A stretch of DNA of 64,000 nucleotides from Macrobrachium rosenbergii (GCF_040412425.1 NC_089761.1:20465644-20529643); one strand, 5' to 3'; counted from the stretch's first letter, positions 1 to 11,870 are shown. A program made the numbers and translations. Notes: generated from the letters alone by a model not told the origin.

Positions 1-224
1 TCAAAACTTCGAATGTTTTGATGAAGATATTTTATTGCATTTATAAATTTTAGACATTCATCTACACAGGCAATTATCAGCCTAAAATGTGTTAATATTT
101 TCCATTTTTAACATCTGTCATAATTTGGATTATTTATGTATCTACATGATATCTATTATTCTGTTCATAGATTTAACATTCTCATTTTTATCCAGAAGCT
201 AAAAATATTGTGATTCTCTTTCAG

Positions 225-478
225 GACGACTCCTGGCCTACGAATGGCTGAAGTATCGCTACGGCGTCTTCGAAGAAACCGGCCACGTGAATGACCCTCG
301 AAGTCCCAGCTACTACAGATCCTCCGACGGCGAATGGAAGCCGACCACCTGCGCCAACGTCCCTCTGGAGGGAGATTCCTCTTGCGGGAGCAGAGACCTC
401 TCCTGCCCTTCGGAATTCGAGCCGAAAGAAAAGCAAGGACTGACGAAGTCTTTCATGGCCTTTCCTGAGTTGCCGACG
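225..478 (+). CDS. CLCA exon: remnant metalloprotease active-site segment
   Basis: The acceptor is ctctttcag and the donor GTGAGT. It enters with two bases of a split codon and leaves in phase 0. It encodes 'AYEWLKYRYGVFEE', which lines up with the vertebrate CLCA segment around HEWAH-xRWGVFDE. The glutamate, Arg, Gly-Val-Phe and Glu are kept, but both zinc-binding histidines are changed (His to Tyr, His to Lys). Four cysteines follow, as in the Cys-rich part of the family's catalytic domain. A CT array begins 18 bases after the splice site. Confidence 0.88.
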
Positions 479-492
479 GTGAGTTGAGGATT

Positions 493-559
<67 letters not shown>

Positions 560-855
560 ATTCAGTACTTTCTCATTTTTTATTTCATTCATCTATTTTT
601 GTTTGTGCTCTCAAACCGCATATAAATGCTGCGTAATTCAAATCCTCTCTTGATTTCCCATTAATGCCATTTAAAGTCCTCATAGGAAGTTTTAAACTCA
701 TTTTTATTTGCCCAGTTAGATATTTTTATGGTACGTAAGGTCGCAACCCCTACCCATTAGGTAGTAGTAAAATTAGGTTACTGTAAAGTAAACTCTACAC
801 ATTGGATGCGAACAGAGTTGAAAATATCCCGAATTCTCATTTACTGGCACATGTA

Positions 856-928
<73 letters not shown>

Positions 929-1573
929 TTAACATGCCCCGGTTCTGTAATAAATAAGGGACCGGTGAAATAGGAGTTTATGTCGGACACGGAGAAATTG
1001 TCCACTGATTGCTGGCCGTCGTTTCTGGATCACTATTCTCAGTCCATCGAAATCACCTGGTCGTGTTTTTCGTCCTTCAATCTAGTGAACTGCAAAGAAT
1101 CGTGTGTGTTTAAGCGTTTTCCATGTTTACCCTTGTTTTGTATTATCGTGTTTACTTTGTCTACTTCGGTGTTAAATTGCGTCTGTATTTTAAAGGTTTT
1201 GTTTATATTAATTTATATTTTTTGCGTGCATATTAGTACGATACGATAGACGTCACTCGACAAATGATGTTACACATACCTATTGTATGACTCAGATGAC
1301 CAGAATTTTGTATTTACATTTCCAAGTAGAGCGAGAAGGAGAGAAAGAGAAGGACAGAGATCCTAGGAGAAACTACCACAGACAGAATTCTTTCACCCTC
1401 AAGATGGTTCCTTAACTATAACCACAATTCCTTAACCACAGCAACCGCAGCTTCCAGAGAATCTCTTGCTCTCTTTCTCTCTTATTTGATTTAATTCCAG
1501 TGAATGGAATGACTTGCTTTTTTTGTATTGCATGAGGATCTCTGTATCTCATTTATGTTTGTTATTCACTGTT

Positions 1574-1642
<69 letters not shown>

Positions 1643-1715
1643 TTATTTACTTCCAGTTAATGAAATTACTCGCCTTTTTTTGTATTGCAGAAGGATTTCT
1701 CTCATTCATGTTTAT

Positions 1716-1761
<46 letters not shown>

Positions 1762-2065
1762 CCAAATCTCTTCCTGGTTTTCTCGGCTTCCCTTTTCTCT
1801 CTTTATCACCCTTTCTGTTTCAATACCGTGCCACTCTTACCTGATCCTCCCCTCATCCTCAGGATACACTCCCCCTCCCCCCTCCCCCATCTACCTCCAC
1901 CACGACCACCACCAGCCCATTCTCTCACAGCCTGAGAAATGTAGTGAAGATCGCCCGGAGGTTCGTGGTTACCCACGGTCATTTATCATACCGACTACGC
2001 TAACCCCGATATTACTACAATTACTGTCATATCACATTTTCATCTCTGGGATGCGCGATGGCGGA

Positions 2066-2117
<52 letters not shown>

Positions 2118-2200
2118 CAAGTGTTGAAAAGGAAAATATTTAAAATTTAAAAATTAGGCCGCCAGTGGCTTTTGCAATTATGTCGAAAACAACGCCGTTG

Positions 2201-2290
<90 letters not shown>

Positions 2291-2411
2291 ACTATCTGAA
2301 AGGTAAATGGGAAAAGTTTCGCTTGAAATCACAAGGGTTTTGTGATATTGTTGAAACCAAAGAGGCTCCTTTCCTATGATGGATGGGCTTCCCTGTGTGT
2401 CTGTGTGTTTG

Positions 2412-2478
<67 letters not shown>

Positions 2479-3560
2479 TTCTAACGATAACATTTTTCAC
2501 CTCTTTGAAATGCCGATGTATATCTTGCTCCAGAAAGTTTGTAATGTATTTTCGAGAGAAGTATTTCAGGCTCGTCCGAAATTTGTCTTTTTCTACATTA
2601 TTAAAGTGGTCTACTTTATTTTTTAGACTGAAGTAATATTTTCTCTTTATTATTCGTAATTACTTCAGAATATGTTTCCTTGCTTTAATTATGTATTTTA
2701 ACACAATCTCAGCTAAATTTATTTTAAAAGCACATTTCTTCCTTCACGATGACTTCGTCAGTGACCCATATCAATAGTGAAGAGCTACCGAGAAATAAAT
2801 TAAGTACATACGAAGTGAAATTAAACTCCATTATCAAAAAATAAAAATAAACAAAAAAGAAAGTAATATCCCGTTCATCGTCGGAGGGGAGGACATGACC
2901 TTAAAACAATAACCGCTCAGATTGAGAACACTACAGGGGAGGTTCCCCATAGTCATCGTAATCAATCTTATTTTTCTAATATCGATTTTTTTTTGGGGGG
3001 GGTTGGGTTTTGTATGCTGTTTTTCCTTTACTTGTTTTTACTTTGTTTTGCTCTCCTAAAATTTTTTGCTATCTTAACTTTTTATCGTAAAAATTGTTTT
3101 ATCATAAATTTTTTATCTTCAATTGTATTGCTATATTAAATTTTCTTTATCATAAATATTTTTTTGCTATATTAATCTTTTTTCCTCGATTTTTTTTATC
3201 TTAGATTTTATTGCTATATTAAATTTTCTTTCTTAAATATTTTTTTGCTATATTAATGTTTTCTTCTCGATTTTTTGTCTTAGATAATTTTGCTATCTTA
3301 ATTTTTTTTCAATTTTTTTTAGCCTTAAGTTTATCTTAATTTTTTTTGCCTTGAACCTTTCTTAATTTTTTCTCTCAATTTTGTTTTATTTTCTGCTACA
3401 GGTGACGGAACTTTGCGACGAGGGAAGCCACGTCCGAGAGGCACCGACTCTCCACAACCTCCTTTGTGACGGAAAGTCCGTCTGGGAAGTCATCAGAGCT
3501 TCGGCTGATTTCCAGAGCAACAGGTGATCATTATGCCCAGAGATTGATGTGGATTAATTT

Positions 3561-3633
<73 letters not shown>

Positions 3634-3735
3634 ATATTAGAGTGTAGTTAAAACTTATTAGACATGGCTCTCTAGTTATCAGAGCTTCGTCGATTTCCTA
3701 AGCAGCAGGTGATATTTTTACAGATGGAAATAGCT

Positions 3736-3789
<54 letters not shown>

Positions 3790-4216
3790 GGTAGATTTTA
3801 ATTAGAATGGTGATTTTCATTCCCAAATATGGGGTTCATTTATTGTTTGTTGTTTATTGAGAAATTTGAACAAACACCATGCAGTCGTCAATAACTGCAA
3901 TCAGTTTTGTTTATATGAGGTCACGACTTCCGTAGATACTTTCCAACTTTCTACGTGTAACTTTTATTTAAGGTAGAGGCACTTTCTCTCATCTTAGTAG
4001 CCGATTTTTATATCAAACCCAAAATGCATTGGTTCGAGTCTAGGTCCGGCGGGATGCGCTTTTCTGTGAATATAAGGTGTTTTATTTTCCAAGGTGAAGT
4101 GAGTTCCATATTTTGGGGGTATTTGTGGCTTGATATTTGTGAGTAGAAAAGTAAAAGGACTTATGTCAAACGGAATTCTTTCTCTTGCAACAAACACACA
4201 CACACACACACACATA

Positions 4217-4272
<56 letters not shown>

Positions 4273-5451
4273 TGTGTTTATTGCGAGAGAGAGTTACGTT
4301 TGACATAAGTCCTTGTGCTTTTTTTTATTTTCTAGAAATAACCTATCATTCCATTAAAAGAATTAGCCAAATTTTTTCTTAAAAAAAAATACTGCTCTTC
4401 CATTACCTCCCTCAAACCAAACTCGTATTAAGATAAAGCCTTCTAATCGAACAAGCAACTTTCAATTAAACTTCAAAGAGCTTTCGTGTACCGCGTGATG
4501 GGAACCATTCCAGATTCGTTCCATGACTCACCTGAAACAGAAATAACGTTTCGAGTTCAGCCAATTAATTGGTAATTAAGGACATGGTCCCTGTTGCGCA
4601 TTTCGGAAATTGGTCTTGGAGGATTTACTCAGCCCTTTCCTAAGGCCCCCACCCCCACCCCCACAACACACACACAACCCCTTCTCCTTATGTGCAGCTC
4701 CTTGGGCTGGAATGAGACAGGAAATGGTAATGGGATTCATTTAACACTTAACATTGTTAATTCTGTCTCTTCTCATCTAATTCATATGAAATGGTACTGT
4801 ACCAGGAAATGATTTTACCATAATAAATTTCAGTGCAGCTATTCACTCCTATTAATATTTAGAATTTGGTTTTTAAAGCGTTTTTTTTTTCATTTATCTG
4901 CTGTTTCCTTTAAATTGAACAGTTTTTAACATTTTCTGGCTGACACATATTCGTATTGTTTCGACTAATGGCTTTTCAAACAAATGTAGGCAAAAATCAT
5001 ATTTTGATTTTTAGCTTTTTTATCATTTGTAACCTCTGATAACCTCGTTTTAGTTCAGCCAGTGCTATTTCAGCTGAAATCCAGCTTCCCACTGTAGTAT
5101 CCAGAATTCATCGTTATTTCGTTTTATTCATTTTACTTTTGATTCACTCCCCTGCCAATCTTTACCCAACTGCTCTTCATGTACTTCCGCTAAATATGGG
5201 TATGTGTAACCTATGTGTATATGTGTATGACAGAACAAATAAGATATGTCGCGGATTTTTTCCTACTAATGAAACCATGTTGTCAAGCGAAGTTTATTTT
5301 TCAATTCATTTTCATGTAAATTATCTTTTTATCCATGATAAGGAAAATTCACCCACCTCACACCCACCTTCTCTCTCTTTCTGATGCTAACCAATCATCC
5401 CCTTAGCTCTAATCAAAGTTGATTTTAATTACAGCTAATTAGAGAAAAGCA

Positions 5452-5518
<67 letters not shown>

Positions 5519-6130
5519 ATTTTCTTTAAACTTCAGAGTTCAGCCCTGGACTGCAATCGAGGCACTGTACACAGATTCAATTACGATTCGATTGAATCCT
5601 TTCTTCCCAATCTTCCCTGTAGCTCTTGGACACCTTCTGGCTTGTAATTATCCGTAATTATCATAGTGTAATTAGCCTGGCAACTACCTGCCTTTGGATT
5701 ATTGTTTGTTGCAGCGAGACTCCTGGCATAGATTGTGGCCCATAAATACAATGGGGACAAATCTTCGTAATTGAAGTATAATTGCACGTTGCTTTGCAGT
5801 GTGTACCGGATGGAATGTCTTCCGCGTAGATATTACGTCATTTTCTTCAGTTCGTTATGCTGTTTGTGATTAGAAGAATGATATAATAGCGTAATGCTTC
5901 AGTTATCCCCTTTCTCCATCGAAGGTACTCCTGAATTAGACTCTGATCCGTGTGTAGATTTGTCACGGAATACCATCTCTCTTTTTTTCTTTACTTTTGT
6001 TGTTTGAGGAATGTAATATTTTACTGTCTCATGTTCTAAGGGGTTATAATTCTTACCTAATTACCTTTGATGCTTGCCTGGTATATTTTATAATGATATT
6101 CATGATTTTTAAAAGAATAACTAATGGACG

Positions 6131-6181
<51 letters not shown>

Positions 6182-7111
6182 ACTAGCAGCACATTCACTT
6201 TTGCGTTTGTGCTTAGGTATGCATTACTAACCCAGTCTTGTACGCAATGCCATAAATATGTTGCGGAGAAACCAAATGAATATTTTACTTAGAGGAAGAA
6301 GAAGGAGAAAAAAGGAAACCTCAGTGCAGGTTCTGTTTGGCCCAATCACCTCCGGTCTGCTGACCAAAACAAATATGAAAACTGCAATTAAGTTAGGAGT
6401 AATGAAGGCCTTTCTAAAACCCTAATCGCGTAGGCCTGCCGACGGAATATTTGCGCTGAATATTTGTGGGCTGTTACACATAGAAGTCCGAAGTTAATAA
6501 CACTCGTAAACTAATTAACTACTCGATCTTTATGACCAAGTTAATTACGTGAAAGCCAGATGGTGCGGCCAGTGGGGGAAAAAAATTGAGGAAGAGAGTG
6601 GGTGATTGTTGGGAAAAGACGAGACAGATGGACAGTTCCGTGTGATGGAGTTTGGGCTGAAAAGTAATACAGATATCTTTTTTTTACTGCAGTAAACACA
6701 CAGTAATAAATTTCAGGTCAGTGAACTGTAATTAAATGGCTTTCAGGATGATTAACAGACTTGTTTAGGAAATGCAGAAGAGTTTAGTTCGAAAAGGTGA
6801 TCCATTTTTTTCTGTATTTTTTTCTTTCGGTATTCCAAATAGCAGGCCTGAACTTGATGAACTGCTATTACAATGTAGGGGTTTTACCCTGCGTCTGGGG
6901 CAGGCCTTGGCATTTTAGGCCCTTTGATTATAGCTCTCGGAGATGCACTAGGGCTTAGCAGCATAGGAGGGAACGTTTACCGTGGAAATGATTGTTATCG
7001 GGGTTAAACGTTGGTGCGTGTGGCATCACAAAATATGTCCGCGTTGCTCTATATTTATGTGTTGATAGCTTCGTCAAGGGTCATGTTATCGAACTGGTTA
7101 AGGATTTATGT

Positions 7112-7185
<74 letters not shown>

Positions 7186-10100
7186 CAAATGATAACCATT
7201 CTTTAAGGTACCGTAGCATTTAGCTATTACGTAACTACCGATGCATTTGCATTGATTACACGATAATTAATTAATTTGTTTGTTTGTATTTCTTCAGAAA
7301 TAGCGAGGCCGAACTAAAAGAGGGCGAAGTCTTCTTCCAGTACATTCAGCCTCAGAAGCCAAGAATCATACTGCTTATTGAAGATACCAACGTCATGAAC
7401 GTGCAGGTAATAATAGTTCATTATTTGCGATGTTTTTGTTGTTTACTTACAGTAAATGATTTTGAAGTCTTCAATCGCATTCAACTATTTTTTGTACCGT
7501 GTACATTTTTTCTTTAAATGAACAAAGATTGAATTTTGCTCTCTAATGTGGTTTTTAACGAGACATAACTTAATAATTTGTGTATAATGTAGCTTCTTGC
7601 TAAGTATATGTTTTTAAACACTTTCCATTTGTACGTGACCATATATTTAAGCATTTCCCTTCTTTTTCAGAAACGTTGGGATTTCATGCGAAAAGCTCTG
7701 AAGAAATTTGTGACGTATGATGTACCTGATGGCCACAGTATCGGTCTAGTGGTCTTCGACTCAATCGCTGCCACCAAGTATCCCTTAACTATGCTCACTG
7801 ACGGTGCCGTTCGCGAGAAGGTCGGCTCATCCTTGCCCAGAAAGCCTTCTCGGGAAGGGCAGCACAAGCGATGCATCATTTGCGGCCTTCGGGAATCTCT
7901 CAACTTACTCCGTCAAGACGGCCTAGGAGGGCACATCGTCTTGGTCACAGCTGGGAACGGTATTCTGAGTGAGATGGAATACCAGGAGGCGGTGGAGGTA
8001 CTCGACAGTGCTCATGTATCCTTACACTCCATCATTTATCCACTGACTGAGAAATATCCCAAGCCAGCTGAAGGTCTGGAAAAACTGGCAGCTCACACTG
8101 GCGGCGACACATTCATAGTACCGGATGAGGGCATTGGCGCCGATTCCAAGCTGCGAATGTACTACAACCTCCTCGATGCTTTTTATCACACGCTGAGTAT
8201 CGCACTTGGTCATTCTATCCTCCCTATCAAAGTCCACTCAGCTGAGCATCCCGGTGGCAGAGTGCCATTTTCAGAGGGTAGTTTCTTGATGGATCCATCC
8301 CTTGGCTCTGATACCGTCTTTGCCATTTTTTACTACGACATGACCCACGTTGGTAATTTGGTCCACTTAGTCAGTCCTCATGGACAAGTCATTGATACAG
8401 CAAATATGCAGAAAGAAGATGCAAATATCAACATGATTACCATACGGTTGATGGAAGCCCAGGTCACCTCAGGCCTCTGGCATTATAAGGTGGAAAATCA
8501 CGCAGATTCACACCAAGCACTTTATGTCCAAGTGACTTCCAGACCCCGGTCTCACGCCCAGGCATCGAGCATAGATCTGCGTGCTTGGACTAACCATCCC
8601 TCAGGAGTAGTCAATGCATCAGACACCACAATGCCATTTGCTTTGTACACAGAACTGATGGCTGGTTCAACGAGTATCGGAAACGCTAAAGTTATTGCCA
8701 CATTTTCAAGACTTGGCAACTACAACAATGGAAGTCAGTATCCCCCAGTGGAAGTTGAGTTGCTGGATAATGGATTTACAGGTTAGTATGAAGACAGTAA
8801 TGTACATTATAAGCATTAGATTGGAAGAAGACAGTAAATTAGAGTTTTAAAGTTTGTATACAATTTTCAACTCTCATCCATATACTGTAAATTATTTTAA
8901 TTAGTATGTTCAAACTTCAGAATAAATTATATATCATTTATCCATGTCACTGACTTTTTTACTAAAGAAATTTTTCTGTTCTAGGTCCTGATATGATTCA
9001 AGGTGATGGCGTGTATTCTCGATTTGTCCCCAGCCTAAGATCAGCAAAGTATAGCATAACTGTTCAGGTAGAAGGTACACTAGATGGTTTTACATTCTCC
9101 CGTCATGCAAGGATTGGCACCGTCAGTATCGTTGGAACGCCTCCTGTACAAGACATTCTTCCACCATCTCGCATTATGGATTTCCGTGCTACTTTAGAAC
9201 CCAGTTCCACTTCCAAAGTTCACTTCACTTGGACCGCTCCCGGAGGTGATGCGGATTTTAGCAGTGCCGATCATTATGTTGTCATGATTTCTCGCAGTCA
9301 GCAGGATGTAAAAGAGGGTCTTGGTACAACTCTTGAAGGTTGGCCAGTGCCACTTGAGTCTCACACTCAACAGGAGCATACGATCAACTGGAATGTTTAT
9401 GATACCATGAATTATCTGGCTTTATATGCTGTAGATCAGGCTGGAAATGAAGCTCCACTTAGTAATATTGTTACAGTTTATGTGCCATCACCTCCAACCA
9501 CAACCAGTTATCCCTCATCTTCTGTAGTGCCCATTTCCACACCAAATAATTCTGCTTCCAAGGAGGACACTGCGGCCCCTGTTCTAGCTGCCCTTGACAC
9601 ACGCCAGCTGGCTGTTTTGCTTGGTTGCCTTGGAGGGATTGTAATAGTGGTAAGTCTTATCCTCTGTTACTGCAAAGCTGTCCATCATCGTCATCGTAAG
9701 GCAGCTGCTGCCAAGAAATCATGTGAGCCTCAGGATTCCTACAGCGTTACAGTGACAATTTCACCCAAGAGCACTGAATTTTCTGACAACAAGGACTCTC
9801 AACAGAGCTTGAAGAAAGATTACATAAGTCCAGTTGAGTCCTGGTCTGCCTCTCAGCTACTCAGCAACCACTCGGACAACAAGCGAAACAGTGTCTCAAC
9901 TAACTCTGACAATTCCAACCAGAGTGCACCAGCTAAGAAGATGTATGGTGATTACCCACCCAGCAATGAATGCAACGAGAACAACCAGTACCAATATCAA
10001 TATGTTGCTTATCCTGACCATTATCAGGCCTCCAGTGAAGGATTCCCAACACCAACAGAAGGCTACCCAACTCCATCAGATGAATACCCACCTCCTCCAG

Positions 10101-10429
10101 AGGACTACCCCAGTGACAACTACCCACCACCTTCTGAGGTTCATTCTTACGTCAGCTCACAGCCATCCGATTCATTCTTGTCAGTCTCCTGTGACGTGCT
10201 TCCATCATCCCATGGACCTCCCGCTTATGCTCCGTATCCTGCTTATGACGCTTCCCTCAGGTCCACCAAAGTCCCACCCCCAATCCCACCTAAGCCTAAG
10301 GTCTTGTATACACCAGAGCCTTATAGCACACCTGAACCTTACTTGTACGATGCTCAGTCCCTCGATCCTCACTCCTCTTCGCTCTCTGTTGCTTCTGACA
10401 AAAGGGTGCGCAATGTCACCATGGTCTGA
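225..10429 (+). CDS. CLCA-family calcium-activated chloride channel regulator, 5' end missing
   Basis: Five coding exons join in phase: 225-478, 3402-3523, 7298-7406, 7671-8781 and 8985-10429 (TGA). All junctions are AG/GT and split codons close correctly. The visible protein is 1012 residues; the N-terminus lies left of the window. In order it shows a CLCA metalloprotease-type segment with a Cys-containing stretch (visible residues about 5-90), a VWA domain (about 142-320), beta-rich repeats, a fibronectin-III-like domain starting near 'PPSRIMDFRA', one transmembrane helix (about 740-761) and a cytoplasmic tail of about 250 residues. Known family members are processed at the cell surface or secreted and modulate TMEM16A chloride channels. 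Oddities: the HExxH histidines and the MIDAS residues are replaced. Family assignment is firm; channel-regulating function is inferred and doubtful given those losses. Confidence 0.9.
2990..3380 (+). other. T-rich intronic tract before the second CLCA exon
   Basis: About 390 bases with a strong strand bias to T and recurring 'TTGCTATATTAA(A/T)TTTT' and 'CTTAATTTTTT' units, ending at the splice acceptor at 3401. It acts as an over-long polypyrimidine-like tract; the repeat units suggest local slippage or tandem duplication. Confidence 0.6.
3402..3523 (+). CDS. CLCA exon: linker before the VWA domain
   Basis: The acceptor follows a T-rich tract (ttctgctacag) and the donor is GTGATC. It encodes 'VTELCDEGSHVREAPT' and then 'VWEVIRASADFQSN', matching the family's conserved 'W-x-V-I-x-x-S-x-D-F' stretch just before the VWA domain. 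It ends with two bases (AG) that complete an Arg codon with the next exon. Part of this exon and its donor is duplicated downstream in the intron. Confidence 0.87.
3678..3713 (+). repeat. Duplicated exon-end and splice-donor fragment
   Basis: This copies the last 30 or so bases of the 3402-3523 exon plus its donor (source 3492-3528) with a few substitutions, and is again followed closely by a CT array (3738-3785), as the source is (3563-3630). The offset is about 186 bp, so exon end, donor and CT array appear duplicated as one unit. It lacks the upstream half of the exon. Confidence 0.75.
4147..4322. repeat. Inverted repeat centred on a CA/TA microsatellite
   Basis: Left arm 'AGGACTTATGTCAAACG' near 4157 is matched in reverse complement near 4298-4313 ('CGTTTGACATAAGTCCTT'). 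The inner arms also pair (CTCTTGCAACAAACACAC against GTGTGTTTATTGCGAGAG), and the centre is about 48 bp of TA (4222-4269). The whole could extrude as a cruciform. Confidence 0.8.
7298..7406 (+). CDS. CLCA exon: start of VWA domain with altered MIDAS
   Basis: The acceptor is tttcttcag and the donor GTAATA. It encodes 'FFQYIQPQKPRIILLIEDTN' and then 'VMNVQ'. The first VWA beta-strand is clear, but the expected D-x-S-x-S metal-binding motif (DxSGSM in vertebrate CLCA) reads D-T-N-V-M. Only the first aspartate remains. Confidence 0.88.
7671..8781 (+). CDS. CLCA exon: VWA core and following beta-rich region
   Basis: A 1111-bp exon with acceptor tctttttcag and donor GTTAGT; it leaves one base of a Gly codon. 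It carries the VWA core ('GHSIGLVVFDSIAA', 'CIICGLRESLNLL', 'GGHIVLVTAGNG', 'LEKLAAHTGGDTFIVP'). The CxxCGLR segment matches CLCA 'CSGLR'. The position usually holding the third MIDAS aspartate (LTDG) reads VTAG. The distal half matches the family's conserved 'SxF.D.S.GxxTxF' and 'WxYxVxN' type region. Confidence 0.93.
8985..10429 (+). CDS. CLCA last exon: FN3-like domain, TM helix and cytoplasmic tail
   Basis: The acceptor is tctgttctag. This exon finishes the beta-rich domain ('GDGVYSRFVPSL', typical of the 'DGIYSRYF' CLCA motif), then an FN3-like domain (about 9160-9480), a Thr/Ser/Pro stalk, and a transmembrane helix at about 9605-9676 ('AVLLGCLGGIVIVVSLILCY') followed by a basic stop-transfer run of His, Arg and Lys. 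The intracellular tail is rich in Pro-Tyr repeats (10020-10140), holds a polyproline SH3-type site 'VPPPIPPKPK' (about 10265-10300) and ends in V-T-M-V, a class I PDZ-ligand form. The stop is TGA at 10427-10429. Confidence 0.93.
9605..9676 (+). other. Predicted transmembrane helix of the CLCA protein
   Basis: About 22 uninterrupted hydrophobic residues flanked outside by a Thr/Ser/Pro stalk and inside by 'KAVHHRHRKAAAAKK', giving a type I orientation by the positive-inside rule. Confidence 0.85.
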
Positions 10430-11870
10430 AGTGGAACATAGCTCATTATGACGAGTCCACAGGCAGTATGCTGCAAGTAACATGCTCATAATGTAAAGAA
10501 TGAGAGAAAGACAGTTCATTCTGAGGTAGTGAAATCAGAAAGTATGTACCAGATGCTGAGCAGAAATCGTGAAATTGATGGGTTTCGTATAGAGACAAAG
10601 AATGATTTCATGTAACTGCCACATCACTAAAATTGATTATGGGGCCTTTGATGAGGCGTATATGTGCTAAGGGGTGATGATGGAAGTTGATGAGTGATAA
10701 AATTGTTAAGTATAGTGCTAGTGCTTCCTTTTGTGCCAAAATGGTTATTTCGTGTCTTCAGCATTTGCGGAATGCTACGTAAGGAGGCAGTAAAGACTGC
10801 ATTAAGTTTTGTCGTATTCCCTTAGAGACTTGTTTATATCTGTTACGGTATAAACAAAAAACGATGTTAGATTTTCTGTTGATAATAAATTACTGGAGAT
10901 TTTTTCGTTCAAAGGAACAAGGATTTCAGTTTCTGCAAGAAAGTACATCATATCTTTTCTGGAAAAGATATTGCATTTTTTTGTCTGGTAAGGAAATCTG
11001 ATTCCATAAGAGATCTCATTAGACTAAACCAGGAGTCAACTGATAAAACCATGCATGTATATAAACATTATATAGGTTGTCTGCATTTACAGTTAAAAGA
11101 AATTCATTAGGTTTTTGTGATAACTTAGTAAAAACGCAAAGAAATTATGAAGAAAGAATGAATGAAGCAATAAGAGTGAGAGAATACCTTGTATGTGTAA
11201 TAACCGCATCTTAGTTTTAATGTGTTTGTACTGCAAAGTAATAAGAGTGTTTAGAATTATGCTACACTTATCTTCTGAAGTGTCACTGAACCAGGTCACT
11301 TTAGCTGCAAGGTACAGAGTGACTTAAAATTTTTATATACCTAATTTTTTTCTGCTGAATTTGAGGTCCAGGCACCGTGAATATTTGCAGAAATCTTTTG
11401 ATTTGTTTTAGGGTGTAATATCTTTATACTTCCATTAATATTACGATGTGATTATTATTTCTTCTTTCTTATCAAACAATGAGGACATTGACAATTCTTG
11501 CAAAGGAAGTGAATATTTTAAGGCGTTTTGTTTAAGACGGCATTGTCATTGTGGTAAATTGCAGTAATATGATAAATGCTTGCTGTGTACAGTGATTGTA
11601 TTTCATAATGTTACGTTTATTGTTTATTGAATATTTATTTCTAGTCACCCATATCAATTTATTGGCATTATAGGCTAAGAGTTTTTTACCATGAAGATTT
11701 TTTTGCTCCAAGTGATATTTAGGCTTGTGCAATTTAATTACCTGTATATATTGTAAAGGAGGATGACTTTTAAGTGGACATGTAAATACTTTTTATAAAT
11801 AAACTGATGCTTTCTTAGCCTGTTTCACTTATGCCCGGTGATCTTGTAGTCATTATCAATAAAACAAATT
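10430..11870 (+). other. CLCA 3' untranslated region with two poly(A) signals
   Basis: No convincing coding continues after the stop. AATAAA hexamers occur at 11798-11803 and 11858-11863; either would give a 3' UTR of about 1.4 kb. The sequence is A/T-rich and free of microsatellites, unlike the introns. The actual cleavage site is inferred. Confidence 0.55.

Larger units (their letters stand above)
496..7182. repeat. Cluster of twelve long CT/GA microsatellites in the CLCA introns
   Basis: Arrays, approximate ends: 496-557, 867-924 (GA, preceded by GT), 1577-1639, 1719-1758, 2068-2115, 2204-2279 (running into CA), 2416-2476 (GA), 3563-3630, 3738-3785, 5456-5516, 6132-6180 and 7113-7182. Most are plus-strand CT, 40-75 bp, and nearly uninterrupted. 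They produce spurious (SL)n and (RE)n reading frames, which are not genes. They sit between the first three visible exons and are absent from the last intron and from the 3' UTR. Confidence 0.97.

Noticed and set aside
9834..10451. 205-residue plus-strand frame overlapping the last CLCA exon
   Set aside because: It is a +1 shadow of the Pro/Tyr-rich tail, dominated by T/H/L/S residues. The CLCA frame is the one with family similarity and the TM helix.
10205..10519. 104-residue minus-strand frame crossing the CLCA stop codon
   Set aside because: Antisense shadow of low-complexity coding sequence and 3' UTR; no recognisable domain.
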